Source: Bagarius yarrelli
Taxonomy: Eukaryota > Chordata > Actinopteri > Siluriformes > Sisoridae
Assembly (NCBI GenBank): GCA_005784505.1
Contig: VCAZ01000092.1
Coordinates: forward strand, 1,687,918-1,751,917
Direction of reading: 5' to 3'
Length of the DNA: 64,000 bases
This document shows, piece after piece, positions 45,166 through 57,700 of the stretch. How positions within the stretch are numbered: position 1 is the first letter of the stretch; the number at the start of each line of letters is the position of its first letter. The notes under the pieces were generated by a model. That model was not told the origin of the DNA. It worked only from the letters and a program-made list of their open reading frames with translations, and did not search any database. A program made the position numbers and the translations under genes.

Positions 45166-48100
45166 ATGGCTGTTGGGTTATGGTTTCGCTGCGTGTTCGG
45201 GCCCAATCTGCACCGAATCCATCGGCCACAGGACTGCCCCAGAGCCGAGAGCAGAACAGGAAGGAGGGTAGGGCACTCAACTCTTTCGCAAACATGTAAA
45301 CACGCTTTAATCTTTTATTCTGTTCCGCATCTTCAGCAGGACTGTTGCCTGAAACCGTACATTACTGCAGCACTTCCTTAAAAAACCCATTCAGTACTCA
45401 GGAGTATGTCCGTATCCTGGGTCACCGATTCATTCACAGGCTAATCAAAATGCCAGGTTTATGCGCGGTTTGGCTAGTTAGCATTGCTAATGTCACCTGT
45501 AAGGGGTAATAGAGGTACGTCATTGTGACCTCTAAAATATTGTAAAAAAAAACATGTTGGCGCAATAAATGTATATTAGAATAATAAGGGGGGAAAAAAA
45601 CAAACACCGGAAGTTGTTGATTTCCGGTACAGCCCCTGCCTCAGGTTCAGCCCCTGCCCCAGGTTACTCCACGCCTCTGTAGCTGTAACAGATGTGGAAG
45701 ATTCTTTAAGACATGCAGTGCATTTTATTCCTCTCTTATCTGTTTAAGGGTGCTTCAACATTTGCTTCCACGTTAAACTGCAAATAAAACATTTAATTAA
45801 ATGTGTACAATAATCTAGTTTTATATTCCTGAACTGTCCCGTGACAGATCATTTCAGGTTCAAGTTCAACTCTACATACTGGTGTTGTTTAGAGGTCAAC
45901 ATGTTTGCCTTTAAACCCTAAAAGTCTAAAAATGTAATGATTAGGACTTATTATCCTTTTCTTATCCTTCGGCTTTCCACCTACGGCCAGTTGACTGGAT
46001 GTGTCGTGCAGACAGGACACATCTAATGGGGTTCGACCAGATTTCTGGTCAAAGGCTCATGAGAATCAGCTCAATGCTGAATTTTACATAATAATGTTTG
46101 TTTGCACTTGTATCGTCTTCTCGTCAACTTTTCATCCTCCTACTTTGACTGCTTATAAAGCATAAATAGATTTTTGTATTACACTGTCTTAATTCAAGTA
46201 ATTACATCATAATAAAACCACATTTTGGAAAAAAAAAAAAAAACTCTCAAAACAGGTCAAATTGAACCCGATGATAAATTTCTCTGTGTTCAGAGTTTGT
46301 ATATTGTTTCTGTGCTTTAGGGGTTTCCCCATGGTCCTCCAGGTTCCTTCTCGACAAGTAGGTTCTTTGGCCTGGAGCCCTGATTTAACAACGCTAGTCC
46401 ATACTAAAGAAAATGGAGGAAATGTTTTTTTTAAATCTTAGACTTCCTTTGTCACAGACCTTTAGTTTCTAGCGCTCTAGTATCGATGCTTTAGACACTG
46501 ATTTGAGATCAGCTTTGTGTCATTAATATGCAGACACTAAACCAGTAGCATTGAAAAATAACACTTTGTCCTCTGTGTGGCTGTGATTGCAGGGTTTTGA
46601 TTACCAGTCTAGAGGTTTGGAGAGACACACCGACAGTATCCTCGGCTGGGTAAGTAACTTGCAGCAGGACAATTAGGTCATATTTTCCTCAGGAAAAAAT
46701 CTAGAAAGGATTGAGAATAGTTGCTGGTAAGAGTTAAAGGATACAGTGGAACCTCGGCATACGAATTAAATTCGTTTTACAGGTGGGTTCTGTAATTTAA
46801 TAATAATTTAATAATGTAAATGGCAGGAATCCGTTTCAGCTGTTACGCTATAATCATATTAAACAAGCCAAACATTTAGAAAAGACGTGTAAATGAGGTT
46901 AAATATGAAAACCACGTAGGTTTTGAACACATTCTGAAGGCAGCATTGGTGTTGTGGGTTGACTTTTGGAAAGGGCGTTCGTTCATTGGAAAAAAAAAAA
47001 AGCTAGTAAAATGCGTAAACTTACTTTATGTCGGCTTTGCTCGGCTTTCCAACATCGCAAACAAGTTTTGAACAGCTCTGTATGCCGACGCAAATCTCTT
47101 GCAAAATTCCAAATCTCAAGGAGAAATTTTGTAAGGCAGGAATTTTCTATGCTTGAGGTTCCACTGTACAAAGTTTTATCCACTCAGATTTTCTTTGTTT
47201 CACTAAGGGTGTGTTTACACATTTGGTTCAGTTCGTTTGGTCCGGAATTAAAAAGAAAAACATGATACATTTGTTCCTGCTTAGCGTCCACACTCGCATT
47301 TTTTTTACAGCAAACCTGAATAAACTGAACCTAAAGGCATAGTAAAATAATGGTGTACTACTTTAAATACACTCATCATGTGGATTTATACATGGTTTTA
47401 ATTTTACCAGCTGAAAACTCACAAAGAGCCAATAAATGTTAAAACGTTAGCAGGATTTTCTCTGTTGTATGTAGAAACAAAAATCGGCTGCAAGGGAACG
47501 GCGTTTCCGACGCATTTATTTTACTAATAGGTAATACAGGTCCTTTGATGAGACTAACCAAGTAGTGATGACTGAAAATTCCGTCTCTTTAAAATCAAAG
47601 TATCGCCACCAAAATTCCATTTGTGCCGCACTTTGACATCACCTGTTTTGGGTCTAATTAGATATATTTGGTTTATAGCGCGTTCATATACGGGCCGAAG
47701 CGAGTTTACTTGTTTCCTAGGCACTCGGGTTCGGATATCAGCGTTCCTACTTTTAATTGACAAGTGTGAACACACTCTTAGACACACGGCTGAGTATTTA
47801 ACCACATTAGAGGACGCGTTGTGTTGCGTGTGCGCGCATACATCATGCTTGTGTTTATCACATAGATGATTATTAAACCCTAATTAAAGTGATGTGACCT
47901 TAATTTGCAACATACGTTTCTTTCTAAACGGTAATGACATTTTTTTTTTTCTTTAATTCCTTGGTCCAGGCTTCAGTGCTGTGGTCCCTATCCTATTACA
48001 GCTCGCCCCTCATCCTCTGCTATCTCTACAGGAAAGGTAAACCTGCTCACACACTTAACACTCCAAATCCGTTTGTTTCACCTCCTGTGTCGGGTAATCA

Positions 48101-51100
48101 AGGGTTGTAGACTCCTGATTGCTTCGTCGCTGTGCGAACAGTCTATAGATTGCGTTCGCCTCCGACTAGGAGTGCTGATTGTAATGGTGGCCTAATCAAG
48201 TCTAATCATACTAGTTGAGTCATACACTAATGCTGTGTGTGTGTGTGTGTGTGTAGTGTTTCTGTTTTGTGATGTGGCGGGGACAGAGCTGGAGTTTTAA
48301 ATACATTAATTCAGTGTTTAATTCAGTGTTCCATTAGTCAACACTCTTTTGGAGGAGTGTGTTGTCAATGTACATTTCTGGCACTTGGCAGACACATTTA
48401 TCCAGAGCAGTTAATGGTTAAAGGCCTTGTTCAGGGGCCCAGCAGTGGCAGCTCGGTGGTGCTGGGAATTGAATCCGTGAACTTAACTTTTAAGCTACTT
48501 CTCGTTAATTAATAAGTGGTAAGGGGAAGTGGTAGCGCAGTGGTTAAGTTGTTGGACTATTAACTTGAGGACCCGGGTTCGATTCCCAGGTTACCCGGGT
48601 TGGATAAGAGCGTCTGCCAAATGCTGCAAATGTAAATGTAATAAAGTGAAGTTGTTTGTGCCGCTGGTCAGAAAATTGTGGGTTCAGTTCCCAGCAAAGC
48701 TCTTATTCTTCAACAGGTTAACCTTTTAATAAAGAATTAAATAAATCCATGTGGCTTTGGATAAGAGCGTCTGCTGTAGATATAATAATGCCAGCAATGA
48801 TTATTTAATCGATAATTAATGATTTTTTTTTAAACTCAATTTATTTAAATCTGTATAAATAATACAGACTAGATTCCAAAGGGTTCAGAAGGGACTTCAG
48901 CAGTTCAGTTAGAAATGGTGCACGATTAAGATGATATGTTTGCATTGTAAACGCAGTCATGTGGTCCAGAAAGCGCAACACGGAACCTATAACATTTTCC
49001 AAAGGAGGTGGTTTGAGATTGGAACATTTACATTTCTGGCATTTGGCAGACGTACTTATCCAGAACGACTTACATTTAACTCATTTATACAACTGGGCAG
49101 TTGAGGGTTAACACACCACCTTATTGTCTTCTCAAATCAAACTCCAGGAATCTAATTTACCCCCTATTGTTACACTGCTGTCACATTTACAGTACAGCAC
49201 TAGGAAATATGTGCAGTAAATGAATCCAAATGCACAGGATTGGTTGAATCACAAAATTCCAGAAGAGCTGATTTGTTTCTTCACATATCTCAGTTTAAGA
49301 TGCTCGGGTCAGAATGCCTTAAAAGAACCTCTAAAGCAGGGCTAAGAGAGACCTCAAGTTGCGTTTCGGTAGTGCCCCCGATGCGAGTCTTAAACAGAGT
49401 TCTGTGTCTCTGTCTGGTGTCACATTCAGTTGCTGCTGTGGTCACATGCGCTATGGATCGGCGACCGGATGTTACACACTGCATGACTTTACAATAGAAA
49501 GCATCACTGGCAACTCTGCCTGTTCTGCTATTCCAAAACCAGGGGCACGCGAAAAGTGCAAAAGCAAATGTCGCAAGCTCTCAGGTGAGATCAGTGTTCT
49601 CGAGACTGGAAAATTATTGAAATGGTAGCCTACAAGAACTTTGGGATACAAATGGTCTGCATGCCGACTTGCAGCGGGAAAAAAAAAAAAAAAAGATAGG
49701 ACCCGAAGTCATGCTTGCTGATATTGTGGTCTGTAATTCCTTCCTGTTCCTCCCTGTATCTTGCTCTCTCTTTGGCTGTAGGTCATCGCCAAGGTATTTA
49801 TTAGTCAGAACTCATTTTACAATGCAGAGTTTTGATATTTATCATGCCAAGTATTTTACGGGCCTCTGCAATTTTTTTTTTTTAGATCGCGTCTTGGATT
49901 ATTTACAAACGTGGAAAGTGGTGGCTTAGTGGTTAAGGTGTTGGACTAATACCAGAAAGACCAGGGTTCAAATCCCAGCACCAACAAGCCACCACAGTGA
50001 GCCCCTGAACAAGGCCCTTAACCCCCATTTGTTGTATAAATAGGAGAAAAATGCAAGTCGCTCTAAATAAGGACGTCTGCAAAATGCTGTAAATGTAATA
50101 TTGCGCGATTGTCGCTTGCGTACGCAGGCACCAATTTTTTGTCAGCAAGTAAAAAACTACATTTTGCAGTATAAACCCTGCTATAAGTGTTTAACCCAAC
50201 ACTGCCCCTCCCCTAACCTGCCCTGAACACTGCAATCCTTTTTCAAGTTCAAGGAGCTTTATTGTCATTTCAGCCATATATAGCAGAATGCAGTACACAG
50301 TGAAATAAAATAACGTTTCTCCAGGACCCCCTGGTGCTACACAATACATAGAATTCCACAAAACAACAAAGCGTCACTAAACAGGATAGACATAAAGTGC
50401 ATGTGTGCAACCTGGTGCAGAAACAGACAGTGCAATAAACAATACAAACATTACAAAGACGACAATAAGAACGGAACAAAACGCAATAGCGCCAACCATA
50501 TCGTAAGATGAGGTGGACATGAAATGTGCAAATTAGCAACAATATTGTGCAAATAGCATTGTAAAGTGACTATAGTATTGTAAGTGTTAATACATAATTG
50601 GGTATAATTGGACATATACTATCCTGTGCTCACTGCAGGATTCCATATAAACTCACATGCATCCTTTTTTTCAGCTGCATCCTATAATAATTGATTGCAC
50701 AAATTGGTGTCGTCTTGGTGTCGTCTTAGACTCCTGTCCGTCTAGTCTTGCGCACTAAGGATTTTGTTTTAGACCCAAGGGTTCCCCCATGAGTCTGGTT
50801 CCTCTTAGGTTATCTCAGGAAGTTTTTTACTTGCCACTATTGCCAAAAATTTAACCGAGTTGAATATTAAATCGAAGCGCTGCTATGTAAGATGAACTGT
50901 TTAAGTTTATTATGGGATGAGATTAGCATTAAATGTGGGATGTATTAGGTTGTGTTTTGTTAATATGGTTTCTGTTTCAGGTTTTATTTGCAGCAGTAAG
51001 CTGATTCCCGCCAGTCAGTACCTCGGTGCGGTGCTGGTGTGTTTACTGGGAGTAGCGTGTCTCAGAGGTGAGCTGTTCATTATCTCCTGAAATCTGTATC

Positions 51101-51659
51101 TGCCCTCCTGGCACATCGATGGCTTCTAGTATTAAGCACTGTAAGGTGGTTACATCCACGCTGCTATATCCTGTGCCAGCGGGAAAAAGCCACAGTGTAA
51201 CTAGCAGCATGTGTTTGTGTCTCTGCTGGGCGGTTGTTAGGCTGGGGTCGCTGGAGAAATCAAGAGTATCAGCAGTTCATCACCATACTGGAGGAGACCA
51301 AGAGGAACCACACCAGCAGCAACAAGGTGAGGGCATCAACATGTCCCAGCAACACTGCTACTAATCAGCACTGATGTCATCTCACCTCTGCGCCATCTTT
51401 CTGTTTCATGTGTAGAAAAAACTCACGTGTTATGACTTCAACTTCTCACATTGGCCAGCGGATTTCAGCTGGAGAGAAGTCAGCAACCCGTAAGTGTGTG
51501 TGTAAAAATGTGTGTGTGGCACCAAGATGTATTTGTGTATATAAATTAATAATTGTGTGCATCTATATAATTTTGTGAGTATGCCTAGGTGTGTGTGTGT
51601 GTGCATACTTTTTTGTAATTTTAAGTGTTAAGTGTGTGATTGTATAATGTATATAATAA

Positions 51660-51724
<65 letters not shown>

Positions 51725-54700
51725 TAATATTTGTGCGTGTGTGTTTAAATGTATAAAATTGTGTGTGTAAATAGTAGGGATGCACCAGATACTATTTTAT
51801 ATAGACACGTACAAGTACCAATATTATTTCCTGCCGATACGCCGATACGGATACCGATACCTGTATTATTTTTTAAGATGTGGGGATTATTTGTATGGCT
51901 CTTGGGTTACTGTGTCTCTTGCCTTGAAAGGGTTTGCTGCAGAGTTGATTGTCGAGTGCTAACGTGCTTTCCATGCTTACTTGTGTGTTTCAATTTCAAA
52001 AGTTTTATCAGATTACTTGTATTACATACGCACTTTTGTACCGCTTAATATTTTTGCAGAACAATAACCACTAACGTCTAACTGCAATCAATCTTCCAGG
52101 TGTTGGTCTAATAAGCTAATGGATGTAGCATAACTTTGGTTATTGCCAGTCTGCCTGCATACTAAAAAAAACTCAGTGTTTATGCTATTCGTGTACCGAC
52201 TCTTTGCCTGCACATTTCGCGATTTGGATTATCTTTTGTTCAATTCTGTTCTGCAACATGAATCCTTCATGTGATTTTACTGATGGTGCAGCACACATGG
52301 GTTGTCATCATTCATTTAGAAATATTTCCACACCACTGAGCCTAAAAGTCTGTCTTTGTGCACTGAACGTTCTGTTAATAACATCACAAAAAGTTTTGGT
52401 CTTTGCTTTCCGAGTGTTTTTACAAGTATATGAGCTCAGTATTGGGCATCCCTAGTAAATATATGTTGTTGGTGTGTGTCTAAGTGTGTAGTCCATGTTT
52501 GTTTGCTGTGTGCATGTGCTCATATGTTTGTGTGTGTGTGTGTGTGTATCTCCCCTATTTAACAATGAGAGCTGGGGTTGATGAGGGTTTTTTTCCCCTG
52601 TGTTGACAGGAAGTTGTCGAGAGCAGGAGTCTCCCTACTGAAACCAGAGCCCAAACACAGAGGAGCAGCAGACAATCTGCTGAGTTCAGTACGAACACTG
52701 CCATGCCACATCGTCAGGTAACGCACACACACACACACACGTACTGCCATGCAACACAATCCCATCACACACAGCTGACTGTGGTTAAACCTGTTACTAC
52801 TACTTCTACTTAAATAAATATTAACCGTTGAGGTGATAGCGGAATGATGGAACAGCGTTCTAGCTCTGAACCCTACACACTATTCATTGAGATTAACCGG
52901 TCAGGTGTTGTTCTCCAGAAACACTGATGTTTCTCATTTCTACTACTTTACTAATTGTCCCGGCATCGCTTCCAGGAGTAACAACTTGGTAGTGCTGAGA
53001 TCTGAACCCATGAACTTTTGATGAGTAGTCCAGCATAGGGATGAGCATTTGATTTAATTGATAAATCGTTAATTTTTTTAACTATTACTTTTTGAAAAAA
53101 AAATAAAATCCACAATGAATTTTTTTTTTTTTAGTTCTTTTAGGATTTTGCGGCTCTTTTTGTAATCACTGCCGGTTAAAATGACTGACTTTACAGCAGC
53201 TTTAAAAAAAAAAGTAATGCATGTTAGATTTTAATCATCGATTAATCATGCCCATCCCTTATCCAACATCTGAACCACTGACTTATCACTGACCACTGCA
53301 TTGAAAGCCCATCTCACGCTTTATCCTAAGACAGTTTATCAACTTAAACCCCTCACATTCTGTTAGAGCAGTGGTTCTCAACCTATTTTGGAAGAACGGC
53401 CTCTTTCATTAGTGTCCAAACACCGTCTAGTCACCACCACATTTCTAACACTCCCTGATGTTATCTAAATGCCCACTTGGGGGCCCCTTTCGCGCCTGTT
53501 GAGAATCACTGTTAGAGTGATGGCTTTTTTTACATGCACCTTTAGAGCTGGAGGTTTGATTTCCAGCTTTGCCCTGTGTTCTTCTAGTACTTTATGGGTT
53601 TCTTGCTGTTTTTCCCTCCGAAGTGTCTGAATGGGTGTGTGACTGTGCCCAGTGATCGACTGGCATGCTATGGATAGGACGAGCACTACGGAAAACATAT
53701 GGATGGATGTTGTGTTTATTATAGTGTACTCTGTGTGTGTGTTCCAGCTATTTGGTAGCGCACTCGTTCGGCCGGAGGATGCTGTACCCCGGCTCTGTGG
53801 GTCTGCTGCAGAAGGCCATGAGGTCCATGCTGCAGCAGGGCCAGGCTAAGCTAGTCGAAGAGGTAACGAAAACACACACTTCAAAACCGCACTGTCGGCA
53901 TATAAGCACTTTTTTTGTGCTTCAATTTTTTCGGTTTTTGCTTTAGTACGATGGTCAGAGAAACAAGCTGGTGGCATGTGACGGAAACAGCATCGATACG
54001 ATGTTTGTGGACCGGAGAGGACACAGAGGTCCAAACGGGAAAACGCTGGTAAGTATTACACTAAAGAGAACAGGAGAGAAAACCCCAAACTTTTCCAATG
54101 ATGTACGAAAGCAGGAATTACAAATAGTTTTTTCCTGATATTTTAATTTGCCAGCTTGGTGGTGCTGCAAATTGAACCCACAAGATAACCACTGAGCTCC
54201 CACTTCCTCATTCCTAAAAATCCCACCAACATTTCATCCACTCACACTTTAGATCTATCTGTAACAAAAAACTCGGGCACACAAACAAACTGAAATCTCT
54301 TATGGTAGAGGGGTGGTGGTGGTAACGGTACCTCTCGTCACCTTTCGGGGAAAAGGTAAAGTGCTGTGTGTGTTCCAGGTGATCTGCTGTGAAGGGAACG
54401 CAGGATTTTACGAGGTGGGCTGCATGAACACTCCACTGGATGGTGAGTATCTCTGTGCTCGATTCTACCATAAAATAAAGGACAAGAAAACATGTCAGCG
54501 ATCTACTGTCCCACCTCTGTCCCTCAGGTGGTTACTCAGTCCTGGGCTGGAATCACCCCGGATTCGCAGGTAGTACGGTGAGTAGCACTGATCACATGGG
54601 CAGATTATAGAGGCTGTAAATGTGGAATTTCGAGTTTGGCTGCATTTCTTGATGTTTTTTTTTTTTTTTACACAACATTACATTGTACATCGAGTCAAAC

Positions 54701-57700
54701 ACTTTGTTTATTTCCTGTTTTCGTGTGTTTTAGGGTGTGCCGTTTCCTCAGAACGAAGCCAACGCCATGGATGTAGTCATTCAGTTCGCCGTGCACAAGT
54801 TAGGCTTCCAGTTGAGCGACATTGTTGTGTATGCCTGGTCGATAGGAGGATTTACAGGTAGGAATGGGGAAAAAATGTAATAAAATACACTCACCTGCCA
54901 CTTTAATAGGAACACCGGTAGCCTGTTATGTACTCTTGATCTCCAGCTGTGCAGTTTGGGTGAATCTGTAGGCTTGGTAGCCTCCAACTCCTCAGTGATG
55001 ATTTGAGTTGCTTGGTCCTTTCTGACAGCTCGACTCGTTAACACTGCTGTTATGTCTCCAGGCCTGGATTATTATTTTTTTTTTCCCCCACCATTGTTTA
55101 GCTTTTAAACGTTTTAGCTCAGCAGTTTCTAAAACACTTACAGCTACCAGCAACTATCCTTCAGTCCAAATCACTGAATCAAATCAAGTTATTTTTCATT
55201 CCAATGTTTGATGTTACACCACTGATGACTAAACAAATAGTGAAAATATGAGTCTTATGATAATAGTGTACGTTGGACTGTAAACAAAGCCGAACCGGTA
55301 GAATGCAGGCAAAAAGTTAAACAAAACCACACATAAAATCTGCAGTTAAGTGTAAAGGCTTAGGATCAAGCAGCTGTTTACTGCTGAACATCCGGTAACC
55401 CTCTGCTGCCCCTTTTCCTGTCTATAAACACAACAAAACGGATTTTAACAATAATAAATACGTTAAAGCGTGTCTGTAGCTATGTTTCCATCCAGACTAA
55501 GCGAAATAACTAAAATATAGCCTAAAACAATTGCTAATCCAGTCAACGAGAACAAACAAACGTCACTTCCGGTTAAACTGGCGCCAAAATAGCAAAACAG
55601 AAAAATGGAAGTTGCTGCGGTAGGAAAAGCCAGTGAGAGACTTTTTTTTTTCTCTTTATATATCATATATAACCTGCGACCGAATCCTTATAATATCCTA
55701 CGTTATCCGTTAACACGTACACGGAACGCGCTCATTTCATCATGCTCTCATGGGTTTACCCGCCATACCTGCCACTTTCCCCCTTATTTTTTCCGTCGTC
55801 ACATGATCTGTTGAAGCAAAATCACGTGACTGATATGACGCGGGGGGGAAAAGTTTATCCTGCTCAGTTACGCGTTTAATTTTTATGCGCATTTACAGAA
55901 TTTATGCGCATCTTGGCGTTTCCATCCAGCGTCTTTTTTAAGAGAAAGCCAAAAAAAAAAATACGCAGTTAAAATTAAAATTTAATTTCCGGCTATAAAT
56001 TAGGTCTACGGTAGCCAGCAGAGGTCAAATGTTATTTTTAGTGCATGCAAAAAATATTATTTATTCATTGAATAATCAATTAAACATTATTATTTGTAAA
56101 TTATTTATAAAATTGGCACTTAAAAAGGTATTAGTTAGAATATGTATATGTAGCTATATAGATCTATCTATAGATAAATAGATATAGATATATATATATA
56201 GATGTACATTCAGTTAAATTGGAAATATTTCAACTAATTAAACGAATCCTGCTAAATAATCAGTGGAAAAAAGACATTTTTATTTTCTTGTGATCTGTTT
56301 GTTGTTGTTGTTGTTTTATTTATTAGTTGAAACAGGCATAAGTCAATAATTTAACTATGGTAACGGCATCGTTCAAATCGCTGACTATCAAAATCAGTTT
56401 GTTGCAGCTTTACTGCTGTGACACCAGCAGCCGACTGGATAAGCGTAGAAATGTGCAGAAGTACATGTTTCTATTATTGTGGCCACTTTTTTTATTTATC
56501 TGACATTTTAAATGACATATTATTACAAGTAATTGTGTTCTGGATATTTTTTGTCCACCTTTCTTTAGCCACTTGGGCAGTAATGTCCTACCCCGAGATC
56601 CGTGCGCTGGTTCTGGACGCCTCCTTTGACGACCTCTTGCCCTTGGCTCTGAAGGTGATGCCTGACAGCTGGAGTAAGTGTCCTCTCCTCAGTCGGATCC
56701 TCTAGATCCTGTAGGCAGTAATGTAGCAGTGCTTGACTTGTGCTTGTGTGTACGATGAAAAAGGGCCGCTGGTGACGCACACGGTCAGGCAGTACATGAA
56801 CCTGAACAACGCCGAGCAGCTTTGCAAGTGAGATGCCGTCTGCATTTTGTGTGTGTAGCTGATGGTGCTAATGGAGTCTCACTGCTGATCTTAATCTGTG
56901 TAGGTACCAAGGACCAGTTTTACTGATCAGGAGAACCAAGGATGAGATCATCACAACCACGTACACGCTCTTTCTCACACACACACGGCTTTCATTAATC
57001 TCCACTAATTAAGTGTGTAAAGGTTTTCTTTGTCCAAATGGATGTTGACAATGTTGCTGTGCTCTGATGCAGGGGACCAGAGGACATTATGTCCAACCGA
57101 GGAAATGACCTGCTCCTAAAACTGCTTCACTACAGGTCTGACTGCACTTACATCTCTTTTTTTTTTAATCTAATATGATATATAAAATTACTGACTGAGG
57201 ATCAGCTTATGATCGACCCGACATTATTATTATTATTATTATTTATAGAAGCTGTTCTTCCGATGTCATCAGTGTGTCGACCAAACCCGCTTTAATCCAT
57301 GTTGAAATCTTTTTTTTTTTTTTGTCCACAAACTGAGTAAATGCTGGAAAAATATCTCATTGGCCGAGACTGGAAATTAGGAAATTGATTCTGGAACAAT
57401 TTACTGACAATGACGATTCCTGGATTAACATTGAATCAAAACATGAAGTTAGACAAATTGTATTAAAATAATTGACGACAGTCCAGCGACAAAATGAGTA
57501 AATTAAGACTGTATTGATTATGATAATGACGACGTCGGATGGTTATGATTGGTTGATTGAAATGTTGATCCAGGAATAACAAAAGATATTAAATCAGGGT
57601 CACATCCTTCTTGCCAAAAATCACATCCACCTTGTTAAACTTGGTTTCATCTCTAAATCTTTCTCATTTTGTGTTTTTATTCCCTTACCATTGCTTTTCC

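Noticed and set aside
50270..50542. Cys-rich minus-strand frame that might suggest a Ly6-type protein
   Set aside because: It is the reverse of a common interspersed repeat; the cysteine spacing does not fit the three-finger fold and there is no signal peptide exon.
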